Part shown: one piece after another, positions 43,662-53,900 of the stretch
Position numbering within the stretch: the stretch's first letter is position 1
How the letters are laid out: each line of letters opens with the position of its first letter
Source of the DNA: Methanobrevibacter_A acididurans
GTDB taxonomy: Archaea > Methanobacteriota > Methanobacteria > Methanobacteriales > Methanobacteriaceae
Length of the DNA: 64,000 nucleotides
Reading direction: 5' to 3'
Assembly: GCF_046197875.1 (NCBI RefSeq)
Contig: NZ_CP166991.1
Coordinates: forward strand, 1,116,001-1,180,000
Made by a program: the position numbers and the translations under genes
Notes under the pieces: generated by a model
What the model was told of the DNA's origin: nothing
Databases searched by the model: none
The model's input: only the letters and a program-made list of their open reading frames with translations

Positions 43662-44624
43662 TTATAATCCGAAGGATTTTTTAAGTAAATCTGCGTTTAC
43701 ATATCCTTCTTTATATAATTTTCCAGTAGTTAAATCGTTCATAACTACTTCTGCAGGTGCGAACATTCCTTTATCTATTTTATAGAAATCAAATCCTGCT
43801 TCTTTAAATACATCGAAAAATGGTTTTCCATATCCATCTGCTGCAGATGATGGTAATTGTGCTGCAACTGAAGCAATATCATCACCTTCTTCAGATTCAA
43901 CATAGTAATATGTTCTTCCACCGAAGAGTACTGCATCATTAGTTTTTCCCATAGCTTTTAATCCATCTGGGTCAACTGGAGCGATAGGTGCGATTCCTGC
44001 TGCATGTTTGATTTTTTTAACATCAAAATTGATGAACTCCATCATTTTATATGTACCATTTTCAACTACTCTTCCTGCAATTTGAATAGATCCAACAAGA
44101 CTACTAGTTGGTGCAACAAGTAAGTATACATTAGAAACATCCACATCACATTCTTTAGCTATAACATCAGCTACATCTTCACCAGGTAATACATCAGATT
44201 CTAATGCAAGAATAGCTATATCTGCATCGTCTTTGTAATCTATTGCTTCATAGGTTTCTCCAGGTTTTAATGCTAATGCTCTTGCAGGTCCGGATCCTAA
44301 TGCGAAGAAGTCACCAACACTTACACTCCATCCAGCTTTTTGAGATCCAAGAGTTGAAATTGATGGGAAATCTGTTTTTATTTTAACACTAGGAAGAGCG
44401 AATTTTTCAGATAAATCTCCAGGGATGCTTATTCCAACATCAGCTAATCCTCCAAGACATACCTTAGTATATAATTCTCCAGCTTTAAAACTTCCATCAA
44501 CATTAACTCCACAATCAAGAACAGTTGCCCCATTTGAGAGTTTGGATATTTGTATGTTTATTTCATCAGCTTTTTCAATCATTACATCTACAGTTTTTTT
44601 AGCTTCTAAGTTTACACTTACCAT
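43662..44624 (-). CDS. mch: Methenyltetrahydromethanopterin cyclohydrolase
   Basis: A 320-residue Mch. It interconverts methenyl-H4MPT and formyl-H4MPT in the C1 pathway of methanogenesis. The N-terminus (VSVNLEAKKTVDVMIEKADE), the block LGGLADVGISIPGD and GSGPARALALKPGETYE are diagnostic. GAGGT precedes the ATG. In Methanosphaera, which grows by reducing methanol with H2, this enzyme would serve biosynthetic C1 supply rather than energy flow; that is inference. It sits between thyA and an iron-sulfur flavoprotein. Confidence 0.95.
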   Translation of the reverse strand: MVSVNLEAKKTVDVMIEKADEINIQISKLSNGATVLDCGVNVDGSFKAGELYTKVCLGGLADVGISIPGDLSEKFALPSVKIKTDFPSISTLGSQKAGWSVSVGDFFALGSGPARALALKPGETYEAIDYKDDADIAILALESDVLPGEDVADVIAKECDVDVSNVYLLVAPTSSLVGSIQIAGRVVENGTYKMMEFINFDVKKIKHAAGIAPIAPVDPDGLKAMGKTNDAVLFGGRTYYYVESEEGDDIASVAAQLPSSAADGYGKPFFDVFKEAGFDFYKIDKGMFAPAEVVMNDLTTGKLYKEGYVNADLLKKSFGL

Positions 44625-44719
44625 TTTTTCTAAACCTCATTTCAATATTCATTTATTTAATTTTTTGTATTTATTTTATATTAATTTTTTATATTTATAT
44701 ATAAATTATTATTATTATT

Positions 44720-45415
44720 TTATTTTGGTGGATTTTTTATTTTAACCTTCTCTGCTGAAGGTAAATCATTTTCATAAATATGAGCACTTATGGAATGGAT
44801 TGTTACAGAACCCATTTTCACATCTCCACCTAATTCTTCAGAAACATAATGTGCAAGGTAAGATAATCCTACAGCATTCGGGAACCATGCACCATAAATA
44901 TCATGACTTCTCCATAAACCAGTAGTGTATAAAATATTATCACGTAATTTGAAATCTACAAGAATCATACAAGGTACTTCTTCACGTTTAGTATCCTGGG
45001 TTGGATCCCATGTAACACTTATAGCACGACGAGACTCATTACAATTTTTTAACCTGTCAATTGCCACACGTATTTGATCTATACCTTCAAAGTGTGCTCT
45101 TAAACGATTACCATAAGTATAGACGAAACCTGGATTTTCACTACTTGTGAATTGTTCACTATATGTTCTAAGTTTATCCCCTTCCCAGAAATAATTATCA
45201 GGTATTCGTATTTTCTCAATTCTAGCTAGTTTATCACCAAAACCGAAAAAGTCCCCACCTAATTGGAAAGGATCATTAATTGTTGTTACAACATTTAAAA
45301 TTTCCTTGGTTAATGAACCACGTTCATCATTAACAAAATGTCCATCTTTAACTATTTGGGTGACTATTTGCTCCCATCCATCTGCTATTTGCTCAGCATC
45401 AAACTTATAAGACAT
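44720..45415 (-). CDS. thyA: Thymidylate synthase, archaeal type
   Basis: A 231-residue archaeal thymidylate synthase, shorter than bacterial ThyA. The catalytic cysteine lies in EEVPCMILVDFKL, with nearby SRRAISVTWDP (phosphate-binding Arg) and GLWRSHDIYGAWFPN. It methylates dUMP to dTMP; the methanogen enzyme presumably takes its C1 unit from methylene-H4MPT. GGGAG/GGGAT precedes the start. Its position between metE and mch places three C1-using enzymes in a row. Confidence 0.93.
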   Translation of the reverse strand: MSYKFDAEQIADGWEQIVTQIVKDGHFVNDERGSLTKEILNVVTTINDPFQLGGDFFGFGDKLARIEKIRIPDNYFWEGDKLRTYSEQFTSSENPGFVYTYGNRLRAHFEGIDQIRVAIDRLKNCNESRRAISVTWDPTQDTKREEVPCMILVDFKLRDNILYTTGLWRSHDIYGAWFPNAVGLSYLAHYVSEELGGDVKMGSVTIHSISAHIYENDLPSAEKVKIKNPPK

Positions 45416-45448
45416 ATTAATCCCATTAAACTCCCATTATTATTATTA

Positions 45449-46411
45449 TTATTTTGTGGATAATTCATTATTTAATTTAATCATTAATTTTAATTTATTT
45501 TTCGCAGTTTCCAATTTCATTTTCTTTAAACCACAATCCGGATCAAGTAAAATATTCTCTTCACCCATTACTTCAATACCAGTTTGGATAATTTCACGAA
45601 CCCTACTTTCTTCATCTAAGTCTTTAGATGCAGAATCCAGACAACCTAATCCTAATTTTTTACCTTTTAAAAGATTTTTATGCTCCTTTAAAAGTTTAAT
45701 ATTATCATTATTTCCAGCAAACTCAAAATCCAATATATCAACAGGAAAACTTGTTAACTGTTTAAAAACACCTTTAAGATTACCACAAGCATGCATAGCT
45801 ACTGGAATATTAACCGTATCAACGATTATACTAATAGCTTCCTTAGCAACTTTCAAATCAACCATACCAGTAGAAAGGAAAGGTTCATCAATTTGAATAT
45901 ACTTACAACCAGCACCCTCCAAAGCAGAGGCTTCCTTACTTATTGCATGAGCATAATCAAGGATAGCATGACCCTTCTCCTTATAAAAAGATTCAATACG
46001 TGAACTATGAACAATAGTAGAAGGACCAGTAATAATACCCTTAACACCTTTACGCTCAGCCTCCACACTTGATAAATTAGAATTCTTAATTAACTCATCA
46101 AGTTTATGTTCTGCAATCCGAACATCACCTACAGTAATATTATGATTTGAAGGTAGGATTTTACCAGTAATAACAGAAGAATTATGCAAGTATGTGAAAC
46201 CTGGAATATGCTTTACAAAAATTCCAATCATATCATCCCGAACTTGACCCTCAGTAACAATATCCAAACCTAAATTAAATTGTAACTCAACAACCTCTTC
46301 AATAAGACGTTTATACGGATCATAAGCACCAAAAATGTTTAAAAACTTATCCCTACCAGATTCAGGGCTTTTAACTTCTAATGGAAAACTTCCAACAACA
46401 GTAGTAATCAT
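45449..46411 (-). CDS. metE: Methionine synthase, core-MetE type
   Basis: A 320-residue protein equal to only the C-terminal catalytic domain of cobalamin-independent methionine synthase. Zinc ligands are seen in MHACGNL (His, Cys) and DPDCGLKK (Cys), with the Glu of QIDEPFLS. Archaeal core-MetE enzymes do not use methyltetrahydrofolate; those of methanogens accept the methyl group from a corrinoid protein. GGGGAG precedes the ATG. It follows DUF1894 and precedes thyA, all on the minus strand. Confidence 0.92.
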   Translation of the reverse strand: MITTVVGSFPLEVKSPESGRDKFLNIFGAYDPYKRLIEEVVELQFNLGLDIVTEGQVRDDMIGIFVKHIPGFTYLHNSSVITGKILPSNHNITVGDVRIAEHKLDELIKNSNLSSVEAERKGVKGIITGPSTIVHSSRIESFYKEKGHAILDYAHAISKEASALEGAGCKYIQIDEPFLSTGMVDLKVAKEAISIIVDTVNIPVAMHACGNLKGVFKQLTSFPVDILDFEFAGNNDNIKLLKEHKNLLKGKKLGLGCLDSASKDLDEESRVREIIQTGIEVMGEENILLDPDCGLKKMKLETAKNKLKLMIKLNNELSTK

Positions 46412-46438
46412 GAAAAAAATATACTCCCCATTAAAAAT

Positions 46439-46750
46439 TTATTTTTTATCAATACTTAAAGAACGAATCTTCCGGATATCATCATCAGAAACAGGTAACT
46501 CAATAGCACCAGTACCATTACAAGGTTTAGTGTAAGTTAAAAGAACAGTACCCTCATCAGGATTCAAACCAATAGGAATCGGAGGCACCCCAATAATACG
46601 AACACCTAAAACCTTCTCACCAGGCTTCACATGAATAACTTCCTTAGAATTCTTAGTAATAACATCCCGAGCCAACTTAAAAGTAGATTGAGCTAAAAGA
46701 ATCTTATAATCATCAGACTGCTGCAAATATGTTTCCAAACAAAAAGACAA
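46439..46750 (-). CDS. DUF1894 family protein (methanogen-specific)
   Basis: A 103-residue protein of the methanogen-only DUF1894 family, recognised by HVKPGEKVLGVRIIGVPPIPIG and TKPCNGTGAIELPV. The start is a TTG two bases past the stop of the preceding gene, with GGGGATGA about 7 bases upstream. No catalytic motif is obvious. Its constant place beside DUF1890 and metE suggests a role linked to methionine synthesis or methyl transfer (inference). Confidence 0.8.
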   Translation of the reverse strand: MSFCLETYLQQSDDYKILLAQSTFKLARDVITKNSKEVIHVKPGEKVLGVRIIGVPPIPIGLNPDEGTVLLTYTKPCNGTGAIELPVSDDDIRKIRSLSIDKK

Positions 46751-46752
46751 AG

Positions 46753-47223
46753 CTAATCATCCCCTTCAAAATAATCCTTAAAAGCATTATCAACCTGAAC
46801 ACGCAAAGGAGTAGGATTATGATAAGCACGAGCACTAACAATACCCGCATCAGTATTCTCACGAACCTCATCTGTGAAATTATCTAATTCACCTTGATCA
46901 CGTTGGAAAATAATAGCCAAAGAATCAATATTTAACAACTGATAATAAGTAACAAAATAAGAAACCGCAGCATCCTTATGAATAATACCAACAAGCAAAT
47001 CAAAAGAACCCTCTTCCAAATGATCAATTTCAGAATCAATATTCACCAAATCCTGAAGATAATATCTTTCAGGATCAGAAACCTTCAACAACTTAGAAGC
47101 AGCAGGATTACTAGAAACAGTAACATCAAAACCAGCCTTTCTAAGCTTATCCAAAACATACAAAGTAATAGGAGTCTGAGCAGGAGCCTCAGGACAACCA
47201 ATCAAAATCAACGCTTTTTTCAT
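46753..47223 (-). CDS. DUF1890 family protein (methanogen-specific)
   Basis: A 156-residue Rossmann-like protein of the DUF1890 family. The N-terminus KKALILIGCPEAPAQTPITL and the block GIIHKDAAVSYFVTYYQLL are characteristic. No cofactor motif beyond a possible nucleotide-binding turn (LIGCPEAP) is clear. GAGGT precedes the ATG. It is the first gene of the minus-strand run DUF1890-DUF1894-metE-thyA-mch-flavoprotein. Confidence 0.82.
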   Translation of the reverse strand: MKKALILIGCPEAPAQTPITLYVLDKLRKAGFDVTVSSNPAASKLLKVSDPERYYLQDLVNIDSEIDHLEEGSFDLLVGIIHKDAAVSYFVTYYQLLNIDSLAIIFQRDQGELDNFTDEVRENTDAGIVSARAYHNPTPLRVQVDNAFKDYFEGDD

Positions 47224-47555
47224 AATAAATTAATACCTCACAAAAAAATAATTATATTAATTTATGATATCTGACTAATAAAATAAAAAGGTTTTTAAAA
47301 ATAGAAAATTTGACTCTTATAAAAACATAGAATATATTTTTTAAAATTTCCTAATTGTTTATTATAATTTGAATTTTCCTATTTTATTACAAATTTCTTA
47401 TTTATAAGCTTTTGAAAAAAATATCCTTTATAAATCTGATTTTTATTTAAAATTTTTATAAACTTTTATTATGTAATGCATTAAATATAACACATATTTC
47501 TAGTCCGATATAAACAAGTTTTGCAAACTTTATGTTTAACTTTAGAGAATGAAAA
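47224..47555. other. AT-rich region between DUF1890 and the fossil end of the CRISPR array
   Basis: No gene is seen. It should hold the promoter of the minus-strand DUF1890 operon near 47240-47290 and the run-off end of CRISPR transcription. Confidence 0.4.
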
Positions 47556-47927
47556 ATTTAATCCTATAATTAGTCTTATTCAAATGCAAATAATTTTATA
47601 TTCACATATATTATATTAATTTCAATCCTATAATAAGTCTTATTCAAATAAAATAAATGTTTTAAAATATGAACACTTACTTAATTTAATCTTATATTAA
47701 TCTTATTTCAATATATATCTAATGAAAACAAAATGTTTTACAACTTAATTTCAATAATATATTCAAAAATAATTTTTAAAAGAAAAAATCAAATAAATCA
47801 AATTCAATTTATATTAACCACATTTAAATAAAACATACTACTGGTTTTAAAAAGAAATTCAAATTTCAAATCTATATTAATCTTATTCCAATGAAGTAGT
47901 CCCTATATTCATGTATTACGGATTCAA
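47556..47927 (-). repeat. Decayed CRISPR repeats (fossil leader-distal end)
   Basis: Degenerate copies of the array repeat begin at about 47556, 47619, 47684, 47748, 47801 and 47863. The spacing of 53-65 bases continues the period of the active array. They keep parts of AATCCTATA, AGTCTTATTCA or ATTAATCTTATT but have substitutions and indels. The decay grows unevenly away from the array, so these are old repeats eroding at the leader-distal end. Confidence 0.7.
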
Positions 47928-50900
47928 AATTCAATCCTATATTAGTCTTATTCAGATTCATTTACTCCAAAGTCTACATCTGCTGCAGTTAAATATTTCA
48001 ATCCTATATTAGTCTTATTCAGATAATAATGTAACTTACCATTTATACGCTTCTTAATAATTTCAATCCTATATTAGTCTTATTCAGATTTTGTTTGATG
48101 TGAGTGTAAGTACTGTATCTACTGTATTTCAATCCTATATTAGTCTTATTCAGATATTGTCCTGGTCATTTTTATAATGCTATACAGGATAAATTTCAAT
48201 CCTATATTAGTCTTATTCAGATAATTCAAGCAGTATAAAACAAGAAACACTTTATTGGTGATTTCAATCCTATATTAGTCTTATTCAGATGTAGTTATTA
48301 CACTAAAACCGAGATTGATACTTTGATATTTCAATCCTATATTAGTCTTATTCAGATAATGTACGAAGCCGTGCAGTTAAAGCCTCATTAGTAATTTCAA
48401 TCCTATATTAGTCTTATTCAGATTTGTTGCTTTATCATATTCTTCTTGAAGTTGGTTGGATTTCAATCATATATTAGTCTTATTCAGATACTGAAACAGA
48501 TAATTTATTAAGTACTAAAGCAAGTAAATTTCAATCATATATTAGTCTTATTCAGATTGAATCAAACAACACGACTAATTGAAATAGAAAGTTGATTTCA
48601 ATCCTATATTAGTCTTATTCAGATTGAATCAAACAACACGACTAATTGAAATAGAAAGTTGATTTCAATCCTATATTAGTCTTATTCAGATCATATCTAG
48701 CATTTTTAACTGACTTTCTCACAATGTGATTTCAATCCTATATTAGTCTTATTCAGATACCCCATCATTGTAGAAAATGATTGCACGATTACTTAATTTC
48801 AATCCTATATTAGTCTTATTCAGATCATATCTAGCATTTTTAACTGACTTTCTCACAATGTGATTTCAATCCTATATTAGTCTTATTCAGATACCCCATC
48901 ATTGTAGAAAATGATTGCACGATTACTTAATTTCAATCCTATATTAGTCTTATTCAGATTGCTGCTATTTTCCGTTGTTCACGAATAGTGTCTACAATTT
49001 CAATCCTATATTAGTCTTATTCAGATTTTATGATTGTAGTTTTAGTGGGAATACAGCTTCTTAATTTCAATCCTATATTAGTCTTATTCAGATATCCTTT
49101 CTTAATTTTTTCAATAAGCTTTGTTTCATCATTTCAATCCTATATTAGTCTTATTCAGATTAATAGTAAAAATATTCCCATACCATTTCCTATATCGATT
49201 TCAATCCTATATTAGTCTTATTCAGATCTTAGAATTGATTTTACAGTGTTAAATTGTTGATTTCAATCCTATATTAGTCTTATTCAGATTTTAACTTATA
49301 AATATTATATAACTTTCAGTACTGAATTTCAATCCTATATTAGTCTTATTCAGATGGTTGTAACAACATTAGATCCTGGACATTTGGTTGATTTCAATCC
49401 TATATTAGTCTTATTCAGATCAGATGCTACATTTGGTGGAATAGTATTTGCAGTTTCATTTCAATCCTATATTAGTCTTATTCAGATTTCGTAAAAGTTC
49501 TGTAAAAAAAGTCTGTAAAAATCTATTTCAATCCTATATTAGTCTTATTCAGATGCATCAAAGATATGATGTACTGCTCAATAAATACAATTTCAATCCT
49601 ATATTAGTCTTATTCAGATTACTTTTTATTGATTTCATCAAGAAACAAATTGTTCATTTCAATCCTATATTAGTCTTATTCAGATAATACTTGGACTCTT
49701 GTAGGGAATTTAAAAGGGTCTGAATTTCAATCCTATATTAGTCTTATTCAGATGTGGTGGTGAACCTGGAAGACTAATAATATATATTGCATTTCAATCC
49801 TATATTAGTCTTATTCAGATTAAGAAATTATAAAATTGAAACCACAATTGAAACCAAATTTCAATCCTATATTAGTCTTATTCAGATCTTTAGCAGATAA
49901 TTTTAAAATGTTAGTAATTTCCTTATTTCAATCCTATATTAGTCTTATTCAGATGAGTTATAAAATAATACTTGATGGGAAAACATTACTAATTTCAATC
50001 CTATATTAGTCTTATTCAGATATACACTACTAATACACAAGTTAAAGCTACAGTAGATATTTCAATCCTATATTAGTCTTATTCAGATCAATACATCTTT
50101 CTCCTTCAGGATTTTTTGGTAATTAATTTCAATCCTATATTAGTCTTATTCAGATAGTTTAATGGTTGATGATGATACAGTCTTAATACTATTTCAATCC
50201 TATATTAGTCTTATTCAGATTTTACTGAGTTGAAATGGGCGAAATATCATTATAATAATTTCAATCCTATATTAGTCTTATTCAGATATTACCTTCAATT
50301 ACAACCCATAAAGTTGATAATGGATTTCAATCCTATATTAGTCTTATTCAGATATTAATACTAATAATAATTATTTCATGATTGATTATTTATTTCAATC
50401 CTATATTAGTCTTATTCAGATATAGTAACCTTGAAACATACCCATATTTCATTAGTATATTTCAATCCTATATTAGTCTTATTCAGATTGTTGGATCCAC
50501 TGCAATAGGTGTGAAATTAACTCTATTTCAATCCTATATTAGTCTTATTCAGATTTGTTCACCAGAATTGACGTATTCATCCCATATTTCCATTTCAATC
50601 CTATATTAGTCTTATTCAGATAGTAGTATCATTTTTCCAAAGCACAGGATATACATGATTTCAATCCTATATTAGTCTTATTCAGATACACTAGCATGAT
50701 ACACCCCATCAGTTTGTTTCAAATTTCAATCCTATATTAGTCTTATTCAGATATTACTTTGAGTGCTAATCCTACTAGTGTAAGTAGATTTCAATCCTAT
50801 ATTAGTCTTATTCAGATTTGAAGAAATAAATGGTGAAACAATCTGTACAAATTGATTTCAATCCTATATTAGTCTTATTCAGATAAAGGTTAACAGCATT

Positions 50901-53900
50901 CACAAAACAAGCCTTTTCAACATTTCAATCCTATATTAGTCTTATTCAGATTATTTGAATAAATTTTAGTACCTGCACTGTCAATGGATTTCAATCCTAT
51001 ATTAGTCTTATTCAGATAGATGGTTGCATTATTAGATGAGTTAGTGGGAATAATTTCAATCCTATATTAGTCTTATTCAGATTTTCATTACTATATTTTT
51101 CTATTTCAAGATCTAATTTATTTCAATCCTATATTAGTCTTATTCAGATAAATTAATACCGAAAAAGATGATGTATGGGGAGGTAATTTCAATCCTATAT
51201 TAGTCTTATTCAGATTGAATTGTTACGATTTTATGCTAGTTTTGAGGTGAGATTTCAATCCTATATTAGTCTTATTCAGATTTTAATTGATCCTTAACCT
51301 CTTCAGGTATCCTTATAGATTTCAATCCTATATTAGTCTTATTCAGATGTTGTTACTGAGTTGTCTGATGATGTTATTTTATCAATTTCAATCCTATATT
51401 AGTCTTATTCAGATTCAGTTTTATCATATAATAATGCTCCGACAATGTTTCTATTTCAATCCTATATTAGTCTTATTCAGATATATTACATTTATGCAAA
51501 TCCAAGATATGGTACTAAATTTCAATCCTATATTAGTCTTATTCAGATCATTAAATTCCCATTAAGATGTTGTTGTTGTAGATTTCAATCCTATATTAGT
51601 CTTATTCAGATTTGTATCATATTAAGAAGATTAATGCTAGTAAGGATATTTCAATCCTATATTAGTCTTATTCAGATTCTAAAGTCATCATTAATTGGAT
51701 GTGTAATTTTAAATTTCAATCCTATATTAGTCTTATTCAGATATAGTACAGCAGATGTAAATGCAGTAACCGATACTAAATTTCAATCCTATATTAGTCT
51801 TATTCAGATGTGATGAATTACAAAACAATTCAGATTATACGGCATTTCAATCCTATATTAGTCTTATTCAGATTTTGTTCCTTATAATATGAGGGTAATA
51901 ATCCATTTTATTTCAATCCTATATTAGTCTTATTCAGATAACTTATAGTGGAGATGATTATTTTGCACCGAATTAATTTCAATCCTATATTAGTCTTATT
52001 CAGATTAAAATTTTTCAACCCCCTATTTAATATTATATGATGATTTCAATCCTATATTAGTCTTATTCAGATTGGGGCAGTGTTGAGTACGATTTTACAG
52101 AAACAAATTTCAATCCTATATTAGTCTTATTCAGATTATTCTTTCCATTGTTTACAATAACATCTAGGTTGGATTTCAATCCTATATTAGTCTTATTCAG
52201 ATATAAATTCTAATTGATTAATATCTTCTGCTAAACATTATTTCAATCCTATATTAGTCTTATTCAGATGTGTTTAAAATGTTAAAACCTTATAAAACAA
52301 TATTTCAATCCTATATTAGTCTTATTCAGATACCGTACTGATGAAGATAATTTTACTGCTTATCGTAGATTTCAATCCTATATTAGTCTTATTCAGATAG
52401 GAATTTAACAAAATGATAAACGATTATAAACAAAATTTCAATCCTATATTAGTCTTATTCAGATGTGTTCCTTCACTTGTTCCACTACTTAATGATGCTA
52501 CATTTCAATCCTATATTAGTCTTATTCAGATCTTATTGGATTCCTTGTTTTGTTACATTGTATTGTATTTCAATCCTATATTAGTCTTATTCAGATCTTT
52601 ACCTGTACTGTCGGTTTTGATTGGATATGTTTATTTCAATCCTATATTAGTCTTATTCAGATAATTAAAATGTTACCCATGTAATAAGTGTATTTATGAT
52701 TTCAATCCTATATTAGTCTTATTCAGATCTGAACTATTAGTTTTCTCTATTGCTTGGTTTTCATTATTTCAATCCCATATTAGTCTTATTCAGATAATAA
52801 AATTTATTTTAATCTTAAAGGGTGTTTAAATGATTTCAATCCTATATTAGTCTTATTCAGATGTGTTGAGGAATTGGATAGTGTTCCTGAATATGTTTAA
52901 TTTCAATCCTATATTAGTCTTATTCAGATGTAATCCCCTACATCAAGTGTACTAATTTTAGCAGTAATTTCAATCCTATATTAGTCTTATTCAGATTGTA
53001 CGGCGGTATTCATTACTATTACTTACAATGTAAATTTCAATCCTATATTAGTCTTATTCAGATACAAAGTCTTATCTTGAAAAGGAGTGATTTTTTTTAA
53101 TTTCAATCCTATATTAGTCTTATTCAGATATTATCGCAGTAGGAGGAACCATCACAGTAACACAAATTTCAATCCTATATTAGTCTTATTCAGATTAGAG
53201 TTGGAAAACTTAGAAGAAAACCAAAAATATATAAATTTCAATCCTATATTAGTCTTATTCAGATCCTTGAAGGTAACGTCCCTTACAAGTATGATAAAAT
53301 TTCAATCCTATATTAGTCTTATTCAGATAGAAATATTGTAAGGAATTAATTGATAAAAATAGGAAATTTCAATCCTATATTAGTCTTATTCAGATATAAA
53401 AGACTTAACAGAGTAGATTACTATGAGCATTATTTCAATCCTATATTAGTCTTATTCAGATACGTGTGGAAACTATCACGGCTTCAGTTTTATCATTTCA
53501 ATCCTATATTAGTCTTATTCAGATAAGAAGTCATCAAAACAGCAGGCCTTATACCAGTAGATTTCAATCCTATATTAGTCTTATTCAGATTTAATCCTGA
53601 TTTCACTGATATTTACACTATTAATGTATTTCAATCCTATATTAGTCTTATTCAGATCAGAGATATTACCCTTATTGGTCAAACTGGTGATAATATTTCA
53701 ATCCTATATTAGTCTTATTCAGATCACTACCATCATTACCACCAGTATTAGTTAAGTTTAAATTTCAATCCTATATTAGTCTTATTCAGATGAGGGTACA
53801 CGGCTTGGTATTAAGAATAGTGTTGATTTCAATCCTATATTAGTCTTATTCAGATACGACGGTATTCATTACTATTATCTAATAAATAAATTTCAATCCT

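Noticed and set aside
47556..47927. A second, separate CRISPR array
   Set aside because: The decayed units share the repeat, direction and period of the main array and run directly into it.
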